Shown here: positions 32,052 to 43,736 of the stretch, one piece after another
Position numbering within the stretch: the stretch's first letter is position 1
How the letters are laid out: each line of letters opens with the position of its first letter
Notes under the pieces: generated by a model
What the model saw: the letters and a program-made list of their open reading frames with translations, nothing else
Databases searched by the model: none
What the model was told of the DNA's origin: nothing
Assembly: GCA_010093685.1 (NCBI GenBank)
Contig: MU006216.1
Location: forward strand, 31,265-95,264
Source of the DNA: Ophiobolus disseminans
Taxonomy: Eukaryota > Ascomycota > Dothideomycetes > Pleosporales > Phaeosphaeriaceae
Length of the DNA stretch: 64,000 bases
Direction of reading: 5' to 3'
Program-made: the position numbers and the translations under genes

Positions 32052-33977
32052 ATGGCTGAATCAGAGCTCAATGTTGCCATCGTTGCTCTCGTCATCTCCC
32101 TTACTGCGCTCGTGGTTACAACTCAACAACTGCTTGTTCAGATTTTCGGCTCCGCAGACGGATATCGCCAATGCGCAGAATCGGTCATAGGCAGCTGGCA
32201 CAAGAAGAGAAAGCGGGTATGGAAGTGGTCGGAATTTAGGTTTGAAACACAATATGTGACTCCGCAAATTGTTCTTTTGACTCCTTTCGAATTTGAAGAT
32301 CATTGGCAAGAGCATGAGAAGGTATACAGAATCACGAGCAAATCTCTGGGCAAAGCTAGACATAAAGAGTTGGACGATACCGTACACGTTGTGTACAGTC
32401 GCAAACGAGCGCAGACACGCTCAAGGAACAGCCGATTGGAACCCGAGTTAGAAAAAGGGTCGCATCCGTGGGCTGTGCCATCGTCGAAACAGCGTGTGAC
32501 ACCTCGGAGCGATACTCAAGTCACATGGCTCCGTCTCCTTCGTGAATTACACGTCCTGACACATAGCTACTGGCCTGATGAATGCTCATTCTGTCCGGGT
32601 CTAGACGGTGCTGGAAGGTCTCCGCCCCATCGTGAAGAGGCTATCGAAATCGGTATTGACTCCAGCAAGTCATGGGCGCTCGAGGAATCTTCAAACAACT
32701 CCCGCACCGAGGTTGGAATCATATACCGGACCTGGAACTGGGGGTTTATGCCTGCAGAACTGACGCGCCCACTCGCAGAAGTCAGCATGGGTGACATCGT
32801 GATCTTAGCCCTACGCATGGGCATGCAGTGGCGTGTATTAGACCTTGATTCGGGGAGAATGCAGGCAGATGGGAACGGCTTCAATCTCACTGGCTTTGAA
32901 GCGAGGGGTTTGGGCATTGTCTTGCGGCTCACAGCAACCGAACAGCACGACCAATACCGCAGGCTGATACCTACACGCGCAGTTGACAAAATGCTCCTCG
33001 GCATACTTCCTGGCGATCCGGAACTCGTTGGTCAAGACTTTCCACTCGTCACAAAAGACTCTTCCGTCCAGTCTCTCGCGGATCCTCGGGGCATCCTTGC
33101 CGCTATCATGCCGGAAGAATTTCGTGAGATCGTTGCCAAGATGGACTCTATCGAAGTAAGGGTAGATGTCATAACCTTGCTTCTTACCTATCTACCTCTT
33201 GAAGGCTGCACCATGACCAGATATTGCTTTCCTGGATGGAACACAGACCCATCTTACCGGAGCATATACAGCTTCTGGGAAGGACGACTTGCACTGCACA
33301 GAGCACTTCGAGAACGAGTAGAGAGTGGCGTGTCGAGTCGAGATCTCCATGAAGTACTGTCAACTATCCTGGGCATGATGGACCGTCTGGAGGAGAAATA
33401 TATGAGCGACTGGTACGTCCGCTTGGACAGAATGCGAGTTATGCGAAACCAAATGGGCGCTGCCAACAAGAAAGAATGTATGGCTGACGCAAGAGAGATC
33501 TACGCTTGGACGCAGACATGGCTCAAAGCTCATACATTCGCTGCGACCAACCAAGACCTACCCGCATATGTCGATCTTGTTGCTGCACATGCATACATGG
33601 CAACTCATGCTTGCGAGCAGGTCAAAGAATTCATTGCAAAAGATGCCCGCCCTCAGGACCAGCGGACGATGCGTCAAGCTTACAACATCAATCCGCGGAG
33701 ACACGGTTCCAGATTCAACCACGAAGTGTACGAGATTGCGTGTCACTACGTCAAAAATATCCGCGACGAGGACCATGGGATCCATCCCTATCTCGCGTAC
33801 AACCACACCAGCCCGTCACATGATGCTAGCGAAGCCGCGTGGTGGGTGATGCAGCTGAGGGGTATCGTATGGCACTTCTCTACCTGGCATCCGGAAACGG
33901 TAGTGCGAGAGGTACTGGGCGAGCAGTTGATTCCAAGTTCCTTCTACGGAAACAAGAGCCCGGTATGGATCACTTAA
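32052..33977 (+). CDS. Fungal N-anchored membrane protein of unknown function
   Basis: Intronless, 641 aa. Residues about 8-31 form one transmembrane helix (AIVALVISLTALVVTTQQLLV). Then come ADGYRQCAESVIGSWHK and WSEFRFETQYVTPQI, a pattern met in many Pezizomycotina hypothetical proteins (modin-like by memory, not certain). A central part contains GMQWRVLDL and a GNGFNLTGFEARGLGIVLRL segment, and the C-terminal half is helical. There is no catalytic motif. The lack of introns and the long clean frame make the gene secure; the function is not known. Confidence 0.75.
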   Translation: MAESELNVAIVALVISLTALVVTTQQLLVQIFGSADGYRQCAESVIGSWHKKRKRVWKWSEFRFETQYVTPQIVLLTPFEFEDHWQEHEKVYRITSKSLGKARHKELDDTVHVVYSRKRAQTRSRNSRLEPELEKGSHPWAVPSSKQRVTPRSDTQVTWLRLLRELHVLTHSYWPDECSFCPGLDGAGRSPPHREEAIEIGIDSSKSWALEESSNNSRTEVGIIYRTWNWGFMPAELTRPLAEVSMGDIVILALRMGMQWRVLDLDSGRMQADGNGFNLTGFEARGLGIVLRLTATEQHDQYRRLIPTRAVDKMLLGILPGDPELVGQDFPLVTKDSSVQSLADPRGILAAIMPEEFREIVAKMDSIEVRVDVITLLLTYLPLEGCTMTRYCFPGWNTDPSYRSIYSFWEGRLALHRALRERVESGVSSRDLHEVLSTILGMMDRLEEKYMSDWYVRLDRMRVMRNQMGAANKKECMADAREIYAWTQTWLKAHTFAATNQDLPAYVDLVAAHAYMATHACEQVKEFIAKDARPQDQRTMRQAYNINPRRHGSRFNHEVYEIACHYVKNIRDEDHGIHPYLAYNHTSPSHDASEAAWWVMQLRGIVWHFSTWHPETVVREVLGEQLIPSSFYGNKSPVWIT

Positions 33978-34862
33978 TGCAGACTACGGTGGCCATGTGT
34001 GACTGGGGTCACTAAACTGCAAAGAGTGCTACCCAAGTCAGAAAAGCGCGAGCAGACACTTCCCCGAGCCAAGGTTAAACAATGCCGTATTATGGGCGAT
34101 CGTAGAGGTGCCGCGCTTGCCAAAGCTGCTTTGAGAATCAATCGGTTAACATCCAATGCATTACGCGGGTCAGACTCGTTTCCGTGCGACGCGACTTCAC
34201 CTCACATGTCGAACTTACAACCTAATAAAGATCTGTCACTTCTGGATCCTACTATCATAAACCATCACCGCGCCTCTCCAAGCGACCCTTCTATCCTTTC
34301 GCACAAGCCAGTGAGGGCGAAAGTTGTCTGCGCGCATTGATTGCGGCACAGTAAGCTCTACGTCACAGCCGCTTCCAGTTCTAGCCCTGCTTCTCGACCA
34401 TCTCCAACTTCGTCGCCTTCAACTTGCGATAAGGCACTGTTTTATGCACCATTGCGCTAGATATCAATATTACTAGACGGCTTGCTCGGTCAACATTCTT
34501 ACCACCGCCCGACGGCGCGTTCAGAGCATGGCGAGCTCGTCAGATGGGTATGTGGTTTTTCTCCTTGAGTTTCATCACTCTATCATGGTTGCATGAGCCG
34601 TCAACACGACGAAAGAACTGTTCTACGCCGTCTGAATTTGTTTCGGATCCATGGCAGGCTGCGTTCATCGTGTACGCTGTGGTATGAACGGGCCACTACG
34701 ATGACCGTCCAGTTCGGTATCATTTCGCCGTGTGAGTGCGAGATGAGACATCTGGCAAATTAAATTTACGGAGACCGTCCAGGTAAAAGAATATCCCGGT
34801 ATTTTCGCTATCCTCGCCAATAAATCTTCTTCTCACGCCATCAACTACTGTCACAATCAACA
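33978..34862. other. Intergenic, no gene seen
   Basis: About 885 bp with only short unsupported frames. A CAATAAATC stretch near 34818 may be a weak core promoter for the next gene. Confidence 0.5.
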
Positions 34863-35459
34863 ATGCACTCCTTTTTCATTCTCTTACTATGCACCCTATG
34901 CACCCAATGCACTCTGGTAACAACTACTTCGAGCCATCTCTCTGACAAGTCGATCAGAACTCCCGCTGGCACCCGCTACACTGCAGAAGCCATCGATCCT
35001 ACCGATACTGTCGAAACTGAAGCGCACCTGAAGAGCCTCTGTGGCGACGACAACGCAATTTTCGACGGCTATGGTGACGAGAGTGCGCTATGGACCGTCG
35101 TATCGGATGGCGACGACCTCACCGGAACTATTGAAGCCCTCGAGTCGGTTCGTATGGTACAGCGGGAAGATGCGCCGCAAACAGGACCTGGTATAAGTCG
35201 TCGCCGACTAAGCAGCCGAAACAACGGTATCTATACCGTCTTCGCAAAGATCCCTAACGGTAGCACTGATACCAAAGCCACGGAGGAGTTTCTAAGATCC
35301 AAAATTCAACCCGGCACGCATATATATCACTTTAGCAACGACAATGGGGATATCACAGCTTGGTGGGGTCTGCGTCTGGATCCTGATGCAAAAGTGGCGG
35401 TCGAAAATCATGAGGGCGTGGGAAAAGTTTCAGACGATTCTGGAACAAATTACTCATGA
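34863..35459 (+). CDS. Secreted protein with two I9-like (subtilisin-propeptide-like) modules
   Basis: 198 aa with a signal peptide (MHSFFILLLCTLCTQCTLV). Two similar modules follow: the first runs about residues 39-97 (ALWTVVSDGDDLTGTIEALE...V). The second, about 121-190, opens YTVFAKIPNGSTDTKATEEF and ends WWGLRLDPDAKVAVENHEGV. The pattern Y-x-V...W-x-(V/L)...V-E-x-x-E-G-V-x-x-V is that of I9 peptidase-inhibitor/propeptide domains of subtilases. No Asp-His-Ser protease domain follows, so it is either a free propeptide-like inhibitor or the surviving 5' part of a longer gene. The I9 call is by pattern only. Confidence 0.6.
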   Translation: MHSFFILLLCTLCTQCTLVTTTSSHLSDKSIRTPAGTRYTAEAIDPTDTVETEAHLKSLCGDDNAIFDGYGDESALWTVVSDGDDLTGTIEALESVRMVQREDAPQTGPGISRRRLSSRNNGIYTVFAKIPNGSTDTKATEEFLRSKIQPGTHIYHFSNDNGDITAWWGLRLDPDAKVAVENHEGVGKVSDDSGTNYS

Positions 35460-36214
35460 GCGTTGCCGCCTAGTGACGAGTGGTACATCTTCGGCTCCCT
35501 TGCATAGGCTGATAAGCGAGCTTTGCTAGATGCGAGATATGGTCGTGGCCAAACCTGAATGGCGATAACAAGCCACGGCCGAATCCTAGTGGCGCTATCG
35601 AAATCAAGAACCTCCACGGACGAGATTGCAGGTATAAGAATGACGAAACAGGCAGCCTAGGGTATGCTTTGGTGCAGAAAGAAGGACGGGCAAGAGGTTG
35701 GTATCTCGTGCCAGGCGGACAATATGAAGGACACGGCCGAAGACTTGAAGTCTTGTGAAGAGAACGTGAAGCCTGGTGAGACTGAGATTTTTACCAAGCG
35801 GTTGTGTTCTGCGAGTGGTGAAGGGGCTGGCAAGATAAGGACGTGGTGGTCCTGCTTCGCACCCCAACAAAGTCTACTACAGCCGCGAGACCTAGAAAAT
35901 CTCAGGTTAGAGATCAGAAAGCGTCGTAGGGCGACGAACAATAAGCCACATCGATACATCGGGGGAGAGCTTGCTGCTCTCATCAAGCGATCTCTCAAGG
36001 TGCGCGACTCGAATGAAACAGCTACTGTCGAAACCCAGGACCCTCGAGCCCTCGATAGATGTAATTCATTCAAAACTGATGACCAATAATGATAAGAGCT
36101 TCGCCAGGCAGCACCTATATCCCTCGGACTCAATCCCTAAGCCATCCACACATCCTCACCCTCACAGCCACACGTCCGAACTCACACGACTCTCCACGCT
36201 AACATCCCCTCTCC
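35460..36214. other. Degraded or non-coding stretch with an unexplained 141-codon frame
   Basis: A frame at 35664-36089 (starts MLWCRKKDGQEVGI) overlaps another open frame containing GDNKPRPNPSGAIEIKN and GYALVQKEGRARGWYLVPG. Either may be an exon remnant continuing the gene at 34863, but no splice model linking them is convincing. Confidence 0.35.
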
Positions 36215-37563
36215 TCATACCCTCCGTCTCCAACTCCAATGCGCCCCCACATCCCTGAGCATTTCTTCCCATATCCGCAAATTCGCACTCCACATCCCGT
36301 CCTTCATCAACACCGCCTCCCACGCTTTCTCCGCATAGTACCTTGCGCCGTGCGCATCGCCTACGGCATTGTACGCTAGCGCCGTGAAGCCGTACGCTAC
36401 GTCCATGAAGCCCTCGAGGCCCTCGTCGCGGTGCAATTGCAACAGCTCCTTGGCTAAGGTGGGACTGCCTGGGGAGGATGGGGACCAGTCGTTGAGGTGC
36501 GCTTGCAGGGTGTGGATGCGTGAGAGCGTTGCGTCGGAGGTGGGGGATGTGCAACGCGCGCACGTGCATGTGAAGTGGAATCCGGATTGGAGGTGTTGTT
36601 GTCTTTGCGCTGTTGGGTCTAAGGGGGAGGTATCTAAATTTGTTAGAAACCAAGCATGATGAAGTTGGGGTATACATACACGAGATTGTGATCTCCTCGC
36701 CTTCTGCAATTTCCCTTGTTGCGCGAACTGTGTGCGTTAATAAATCGGTGTCGATCACGTATTGCGCACTATCGCCGCATTAGCCCACCATTTCTTTGCT
36801 TCTTAATACGCAGCATAACTTACTTTGCATCACACGCATGATTCGCCCGACTCGTCTCCGGCCACACGGCCAGATGCTTCACGCCGCCTATCTCGACCTG
36901 GAATGTATTCGCCTTGACGATATCCTGCACGCGTACTCTCTCATCGCCGTAGACATAACTCAAGCCCAAAAACTCCTCTTTGATCGCACTGGGCAATTGC
37001 TCGATTGCATGTCGCCAATATGCTTCGCGCTCCATTGTCCCCAGTTCATCCTCAAGATAAGCCAAGAACGCGGGCGTGTAGGATGTGATGCGGTCGCCGA
37101 AGATGAGGGACTTTGTAGCGAGCATGCCGATACCTTTTCCGGGGAGGGAAGTGGCGCGGTATGTGTTTGTGGGAATATTCACATCCTGGTGCGCCGAAGC
37201 TGACCATTCCGTGAAAGCAGGCAGAGCAGCGACTTTCCTGGCTAGCGCTGGCGTCGTGAAGATCGAGATGCCGCGTCCAGATGCAAACGTCGCCAATGTG
37301 TAGATGCAGAGTTGTTCACCGATACTTCCTGGTGTGTGAGGCGTGCATATGGGAGGGTAAGACCAGGGCGTGTTATATGCTTCTTTCGTGCTGTATTTAG
37401 TCTCGACCCTGTTTACCAGCTCTTTCTTTTCGCTGATGTGGGATTGGAGATTGATTGTATTGAGCGGGTATTCGTGCCAGCACTGTCGGTCTAATGTGAT
37501 TTGTGCGCTACATAATGATGGAAGTAGGCACAGCAGGAGACATCGATGCGAGAAAGTATACAT
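36215..37563 (-). CDS. SET-domain protein with N-terminal signal peptide
   Basis: Three exons (37563-36824, 36768-36680, 36633-36215), 415 aa. A hydrophobic leader with a typical cleavage site (MYTFSHRCLLLCLLPSLCSA) precedes a SET domain. The early SET segment is YRATSLPGKGIGMLATKSL, the core is SRANHACDAN-AQYVID across intron 1, and the catalytic end is REIAEGEEITISY across intron 2. A cysteine cluster (FTCTCARC) stands where post-SET zinc ligands lie. SET domains methylate lysine and usually act in nucleus or cytosol, so the leader is odd; it may be an ER-targeted form common in fungal SET5-like families. The substrate is unknown. Confidence 0.85.
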
Positions 37564-37951
37564 TATGTATAAAGCGGCAACGAGATGGAAGGAATATTGA
37601 AAATCAGGTCAACGACATATCGTGCGCAACGAGGACGACGAAATGTCGCCTCGGCAGCCATGACGTTGGACAGCTCCGAGACATGAGATGTTTGGAGCGT
37701 GTGGCTATATATAGATTGCCAAGGATTGTGCTTAGTCAGGGTCAAGTTTTCAGAATACGTGGAGCATGGAGCATGCATGGGAGATTCAGGGTGATCAGAC
37801 GTGATGAGAACAATGGGTATTTGGACTGTGGTAATAAGATGAACGCCCACCAATGCTAACTGCGCCTGCAATGGACGCGTTGTGGCAAGCCGATTGAGTT
37901 GTATGCACAGCTCTTAAACTTCGAGAAGCGTCATGCAATCGATGGCCCCGT
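37564..37951. other. Intergenic, no gene seen
   Basis: Upstream of the SET gene and downstream of KRR1. Confidence 0.5.
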
Positions 37952-39036
37952 TCATTCGTCGTCGCCATTGACCTCGACCGCAGAGCTGTGCTTCTTCTTT
38001 TTCTTCTCTTTCTCTTCGCCTTCTTCCCGCTTCCGCTTCTTTTTCTTCTTCTCGCCATTCTCTTCCGGGGCCACATATTCCATCATCCTTTCTCTCCTCT
38101 TCGCGTCCATCTTGTCCTTCATCTTGTCCTCTCGTTCCTCCTGCACCTTCCGTTCTTTTGCGTGCTTGCCCAGGAAGTACTCTCCGCTCTCGATCTGCAG
38201 GTCCACCTTGCTCTTCTCTTGCGGCGGTGGGAACGGTGTGTAGACCTTCTTCGTCTTGTCGGTGACCCTGTGTGGTACTCGTCGCTTGCTGAGCGACCGC
38301 TTCTTGAAGTTGGGCAGGAAGCGGTCCCAGCTCTCGTTGACTAGCTCTGGGTCTTTGGCGAGCTCTTTCTTGATCATGAGCTCCTTGATGGCGTAGATTG
38401 GGTGTATGTTATGCATTGTGTCCTCAATGATGCGCCGTACTGTCTTGAGTCCTTTGAAAGGACCCATGGCCGCGACTGTGTTTCCTTGCACCAGCAGATA
38501 CGTCTCCGTGAGCAGCTCCAGCGCTTTCAGCGTCGATCCATTGGGCCCTAATATCCTTTGCCGCCGCTTCACAAATCGCTCCTTATTGCCCACCAAGTTC
38601 CTGATCTTGATAATGTCCATGGCCACTTCGTCGTCGAGGATCTTGACCGCTTGCGGGGCCGGCACACTCCGCGCAAGGAGCTTGATAAGATCACGTGCAT
38701 TCAATATCGCTGCCGGATCGTACGTCTTTTGCGTCGTCCATACTGTCATGGAGCCCTCGACCAAGTTGAGCTCGCAGCCGACGCCATGCTTCGCGAGCCC
38801 TTGTGTTATAAACTTCCAGGACCCTTTTAGATACTGTTCGCGATACTTGGGGAAGAGCGTGGAGAATCGCGACTCTTCTGTGAAGGCGCCGGCGGTGTTG
38901 TCTTCAGGGTTGAACGGGTCGATCTGCGCAAATGTTAGAATAGAAGTGGTTATGCGCGCGAATGTACTGGGCATACCTTCCACTTGTCAATATCGTCCGT
39001 ATCCCATGGCTTCTCTTTCTTATGCGTGGACGGCAT
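37952..39036 (-). CDS. KRR1: KRR1 small-subunit processome protein (KH domain)
   Basis: Nucleolar 40S ribosome assembly factor. Exon 1 (39036-38977) encodes MPSTHKKEKPWDTDDIDKWK. A 53-nt phase-0 intron leads to exon 2 (38923-37952), beginning IDPFNPED. It then has FPKYREQYL, the KH region with KRRQRILGPNGSTLKALELL and VAAMGPFKGLKTVRRI, and a C-terminal Lys/Glu-rich tail with nuclear localisation character (KKKKKRKREEGEE). The length (343 aa) matches KRR1. The junction restores the invariant D-K-W-K-I-D. Confidence 0.95.
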
Positions 39037-39552
39037 GGCTATTGTTGTGGGAGTCGATGGCCTTTTCGCGATGGCTCGGGCTAGTCCGCAGAAAAGTTCA
39101 AAGTGCAACTTTCTTGCCAAGCCAGTCCATCCGCTAGCGCGCCGCTAAGACGAGTCCCGCCGGGAACCTTAACTCCGCCTCTCACTCCACATCAATACCG
39201 CTCTGCTCGTCCGTCATGGCCTTTTATCACCTTGATGTGCCTGTATCTCGGCCCTTTCCAGCTCGTTCAAGGCCCACTTCAACCCATGGCCTTGAGATGC
39301 CTAACCTTCTACTGATCGGCCTTCCGGTGCTCGTCCGCCTCCCCACCATCTGTGTCAGTTATCGCCCTTATAACCATTCAGGTATTGTAATCGATTTGTG
39401 CAATATTGATTGATAGGTGGTTTAATGTATCATCATCCTTTCGTGATGCTCATTGAGACATATATAAACAATCTTGGAAGTATCCAAAATCATGTCACAC
39501 AAGCACACTCAAACCTACCCTTCCAAAACCCACACCTCCACTCACTCTCAGC
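39037..39552. other. Divergent promoter region KRR1 / SDR
   Basis: 516 bp between divergent start codons. No gene seen. Confidence 0.5.
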
Positions 39553-40646
39553 ATGCCTTCCCCAGCTTTCGACATGGCCGACTATAACACTCCCGAGTTC
39601 ACTCGTTACGTGAAGGCTCATGAAGCGACCAATGGACCTGGAGATCATCGCCCTACTGCGCTCCAGATTGTGAAGGACAATGGCCTTGAAGGTAACACAT
39701 ATCCTTCTCCAAACCCACTTCAACTCCATACTGATCATTGCTAGGCAAGCTCGGTGACAAAACTGTTCTCATCACTGGCTGCAGCAGCGGCATTGGCATC
39801 GAGACCGCCCGCGCAATCAAGGCGACTGGCGCTCGCTTGTTTTTGACTGCGAGGAACCTTTCCAAAGGCCGCGACGCCCTCGGTGATATTATCGAGCCTG
39901 GAAAGGTAGACTTGCTTTTGCTTGATCTCAACTCTCTGGCGTCTGTTCGCAAGTTCGCCGACCAATTCCTCCAAGCCAGCGACAACAAACTCAACATCCT
40001 CATCAACAACGCAGGAGTCATGACCACACCAGAAGGGCTCACCCAAGACGGCTTTGAGACGCAATTCGGCACCAACCATCTAGCGCACTTCCTCTTGTTC
40101 CAGCTCGTCAAATCAGCCTTGCTAACCTCTTCGACCCCGGAGTTCCAGAGCAGAGTCGTGGCTCTCTCGTCCCTGGGCCATCGCTATTTCCCACCCAAGA
40201 TGGAAAACCTCATGTTGACGGGTGAGTACGACGCAAACCACGCTTATGCACACTCTAAGACCGCGAACATATGGTTCGCAAACGAGATCGAGCGCCGCTA
40301 CGGCTCTCAAGGCCTACACGCCCACTCCCTGCACCCAGGTGGAATATGGACTGGCTTACAAGTCCACGTCCCCAGCGAGTTGTTGGAGGGCTGGAGGAAA
40401 GTACCCGCGGTGCAAGCGATGATGAAGAGTGTGGAGCAGGGCGCTGCAACTACCGTGTGGGCTGCTCTTGCAAAGGTCTGGGAGGGTAAGGGCGGGAGAT
40501 ACCTGGAAGACTGCCAAGTCAGCTCGCCAGTGGAAGAGGGGTACCAGCTGACTGATAAGGGATATGAGAAGTGGGCATATGATGCTGAGAACGCGGCTAA
40601 GCTGTGGAAGTTGAGCAACGAGTGGGTTGGGTTCAAGGAGGAGTAG
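39553..40646 (+). CDS. Short-chain dehydrogenase/reductase, retinol-dehydrogenase-like
   Basis: 346 aa, two exons (39553-39691 and 39745-40646; 53-nt phase-1 intron). Rossmann motif TGCSSGIG right after the junction, INNAGV, catalytic Ser in VVALSS, and Y-x-x-x-K in YAHSKTANIWF. The HPGGIWTGL segment is typical of the retinol-dehydrogenase/WWOX-like SDR group. It reduces or oxidises an unidentified carbonyl or alcohol using NAD(P). All catalytic residues are present. Confidence 0.92.
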
Positions 40647-41000
40647 GTGTAGAGTGTTTCCGGATTTAACTTAGGATGGAATGGTCAATGCAAACATCTC
40701 CCATCTTGTCTTCTACAAGCATACTGGTTTGCGACTTCTATTTCCCGTGTATCGTAAACGAATCTAGCATCCCTAGCGCCTTGGCGGGCCCGCCTAGCAG
40801 TAAGCGCTCAGCCTGGTCGTCACTACTACCTTCCCCGCCATCCTTCTGTCCCAGCTTGTGTCAAATCCATCCACGAGTCCGACCGCAAACACGCTGCCAT
40901 TTACGTCAAGAAATCGCCCAAAGTTGTCGTCCAAACTCCACAAGTCTCGAATTCACAAGTATAAGGCTCAACGCAAGTCGCCTGGATTCTTCACTAAAAC
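40647..41000. other. Intergenic, no gene seen
   Basis: 3' flank of the SDR gene and promoter of the HET-domain gene. Confidence 0.5.
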
Positions 41001-43411
41001 ATGGACCTCTGTGTCTTCTGTTTGGAGCTGACTTGCTGGTTGTCGAACCCGGATCGGGGTAATACAACCTACGGTTGGGAGCACACAAACATGCTTAAAG
41101 AACCCGACACGACGTGTCGTTTCTGCGAGGGATTGATGGGACAGCTACAATATCATCTACCTGAGGATCATCAGGTTCTCACCAAGTCTCCTCAAAGGCT
41201 TAGTATTTTACGTTGGTTGGATTACAGGATCAGCGAAAAGGAGCATAGCCCATTCAACCTGGCTACCATTGATCTGATCGAGCAGGGAAAGCAAGAGTAT
41301 CATTACCCGCCCGTCGGTGCTTGGCCGCCACCGTTCATCAGCAAGCGTGTACATTATGTTCTATGGGCCGATAGACGTACGATCTGCGTTCCTTGTCCCG
41401 CGAATAATCACCTAACAGGACAATGTAGCCAGTCCAGCATGCGAAACATTCTCCAACCAAGCCCCAACCCTTTATGCAGGAACGGAAAGTATTCGTACTT
41501 TGACTCAAAGCTGGCTAAACGAATGCGAATCATCTCACAGATCCTGCACGTCGACGTCGACCGTCCCGCTACCGACTCGCGTACTCCAGCTATCCAACGA
41601 CACCGGAGATCTCTCGGTCAAATTGATCGAAAGTAACGGCATCAAAGGCCGTTATTGCGCCCTGAGCTATTGCTGGGGTCCAGCCGACAAGCAACCTTTG
41701 CGAACCACAAGCAGTAATTTTCAGCAGCATCTTGTCAACATACCCTTGCAAAACCTGCCGCAGACGTTTCGAGACGCAGCGATGCTGGCCCACGATATCG
41801 GTATTGAACACCTATGGATAGACTCACTTTGTATCTTACAAGACAGTCTGAAAGATTGGGAGGTAGAGTCAATGGCAATGTGCGACGTATACCGCAATGC
41901 AACGCTCGTTCTCGCCGCGGCAGGGTCACAAGATTCTACGCAGGGTCTATTCGCGTCTGACAGACCACCTGTTGTGGTCAGCGAACTTCCATTCACTAAG
42001 GACAACATTGTCCAGGGGACTTTCAATGTTGCTTTGGTGGCATGCTGGGGAGACGCCTATCCCTGGGAAGGACCTTTATACGAGAGGGCTTGGGCATTGC
42101 AGGAACGGTACCTTGCGCGCCGCCTCGTCACGTTTATGCCTGGCTATACGTCCTGGCAATGCGATGACATGGGAGTAGATGAATTAGGGCAGAAGGGAGA
42201 AATCACGATTCAAGATGAAAGGCTATCCTGGTACTATCTGTTGGAAAGGTATAGCAGCAAACAATTGACCTACAAGTCAGATCGTCTCTGTGCTCTTCAG
42301 GGGATTGCTGAACATGCAAGACACATTCGAAGAGACTACTACTACCATGAGTATGGGGTATGGAAAAGAACATTACCCGAAGATTTGCTTTGGAAGCAAC
42401 GGACCGCAGCCTCTGCAACCGGATCTCTCGATAAACCGACATGGAGTTGGGCTTGTACTGACGGGCCTAAGCAGTGGTGTATGCGATATCATGCCGCCGA
42501 AACTCTCCGCCTGTTTGAAAAACTCGAAATCAGTAGCAATGGATCTATCCTTGCCACAGGAACTGTAACTGTATCTCCGCTGGCGCTACAACCCAACGCA
42601 GACGTCCTACTCAAGCCTCTCTCTGATGCGGACTCTTTTGATTTTGAAGGAGTCATTCTTTTAGACGATAATTTCAGTTCTTGTGTGATAACCAGCAGTA
42701 TCGAAGACGCTCGGCCCATGGGCATAGCTGCACTCGACAGCATGGAGTCAGTACCACTTGCACGGTGTTTTATCATCCTCTCTGCTAAGCGTGGCTTCTG
42801 CACAGGAGTGCTGTAAGGCTCTTTTGATCTCGTGGAGGCATCGTGCTGACAATTCGCGAAGCACGAACGATACGGATTTTCCACGGACTAGCAACGAACA
42901 ACAAGAACAATATGATGCGGAACATCGCCTACACACACATGGCGACGGAGTACCAGAAGATATTGTACTGCAACAAACAAACATTGGTTCTTACGAAGGA
43001 ACTAACAACCAAACCAATACCGAGAAGGCAGAGGGCGTTCAAGAAGCGAACCAGCCAGTTGTCAAAACAGAAAGCGTGACCGAAGCTCATGGCTCAGTCA
43101 CATTCGCTGTACACGAGGAAGACGGGCCATGTCCAGACAGCGGACTAACCGAAATGATGAACAGCAACGACATTTCCCAAAAAGACAAGAAGCTGGTAAG
43201 TGCCTTACTACAACATTTGTCTCAGACCAGGCACTAACCATGCAAGCTGAAACAAATGCGGAAGTTGATGCAAACAACGAGCTTCATGTGTTGGTGTCTA
43301 CTCCTCGAGCCAGTCAGCGAGGGCAAATACAAGCGCGTGGGAATCGCTATATTGTACCCGCACGCGGTCAAAGAGCTGGGTGCAACACTAGAGGAATTTG
43401 AGATTGTCTAG
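41001..43411 (+). CDS. HET (heterokaryon incompatibility) domain protein
   Basis: Four exons: 41001-41376, 41480-42812, 42862-43195, 43247-43411; 735 aa. The HET core is clear: WLNECESSHRSC, LPTRVL, YCALSYCWG, LPQTFRDAAMLAHDIG, LWIDSLCILQDS, DVYRNATLVLAA, ERAWALQERYLARR. Intron 1 (phase 1) is needed to enter the WLNEC frame; introns 2 (GTAAGG...GCGAAG) and 3 (GTAAGT...GCAAG) connect to a low-complexity linker. The C-terminal CLLLEPVSEGKYKRVGIA is typical of HET proteins. These proteins control non-self recognition and cell death on hyphal fusion. No partner gene is visible beside it. Confidence 0.85.
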
Positions 43412-43412
43412 C

Positions 43413-43736
43413 TTGTTACCCCAGCGCGACGAGCGCCTGTGCTGGACGGGCAATATCCAAGTCTTCGCGCCGAATGCGAATTTCCTCATCATTACATCTG
43501 CCTTCCTCGCGTCATGGCTTCAGGACCTCACAGCCGACCAGGCAGATATGGAAGGCGTCGTCCCCGTCTTCATACCCAAGATTTCGATCCCGCCTAGACA
43601 TCCCGAGAACGGGCCCATGGCCGTGCGGGCTGATTGCGCAGTGCTTACGCCGTGGGATGTGTATACTTCTTTTGGCGACGTGAATGTACTTGAGGAGCAG
43701 TGGAGCAACGAGAATAATGTGCGGTATGGGGATTGA
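43413..43736 (+). pseudogene. Fragment of alpha-L-rhamnosidase (GH78)
   Basis: The frame LPQRDERLCWTGNIQVFAP followed by TPWDVYTSFGDVNVLEEQW matches the GH78 catalytic (alpha/alpha)6-barrel start. Two changes are visible in the motif usually read Q-R-D-E-R-x-G-W-T-G-D: Gly is Cys and Asp is Asn. There are about 108 codons against more than 600 in the enzyme, no start, and the next stop is TGA 43734. It begins only a few bases after the HET stop codon, so it is a leftover from a rearrangement or deletion. Confidence 0.7.
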
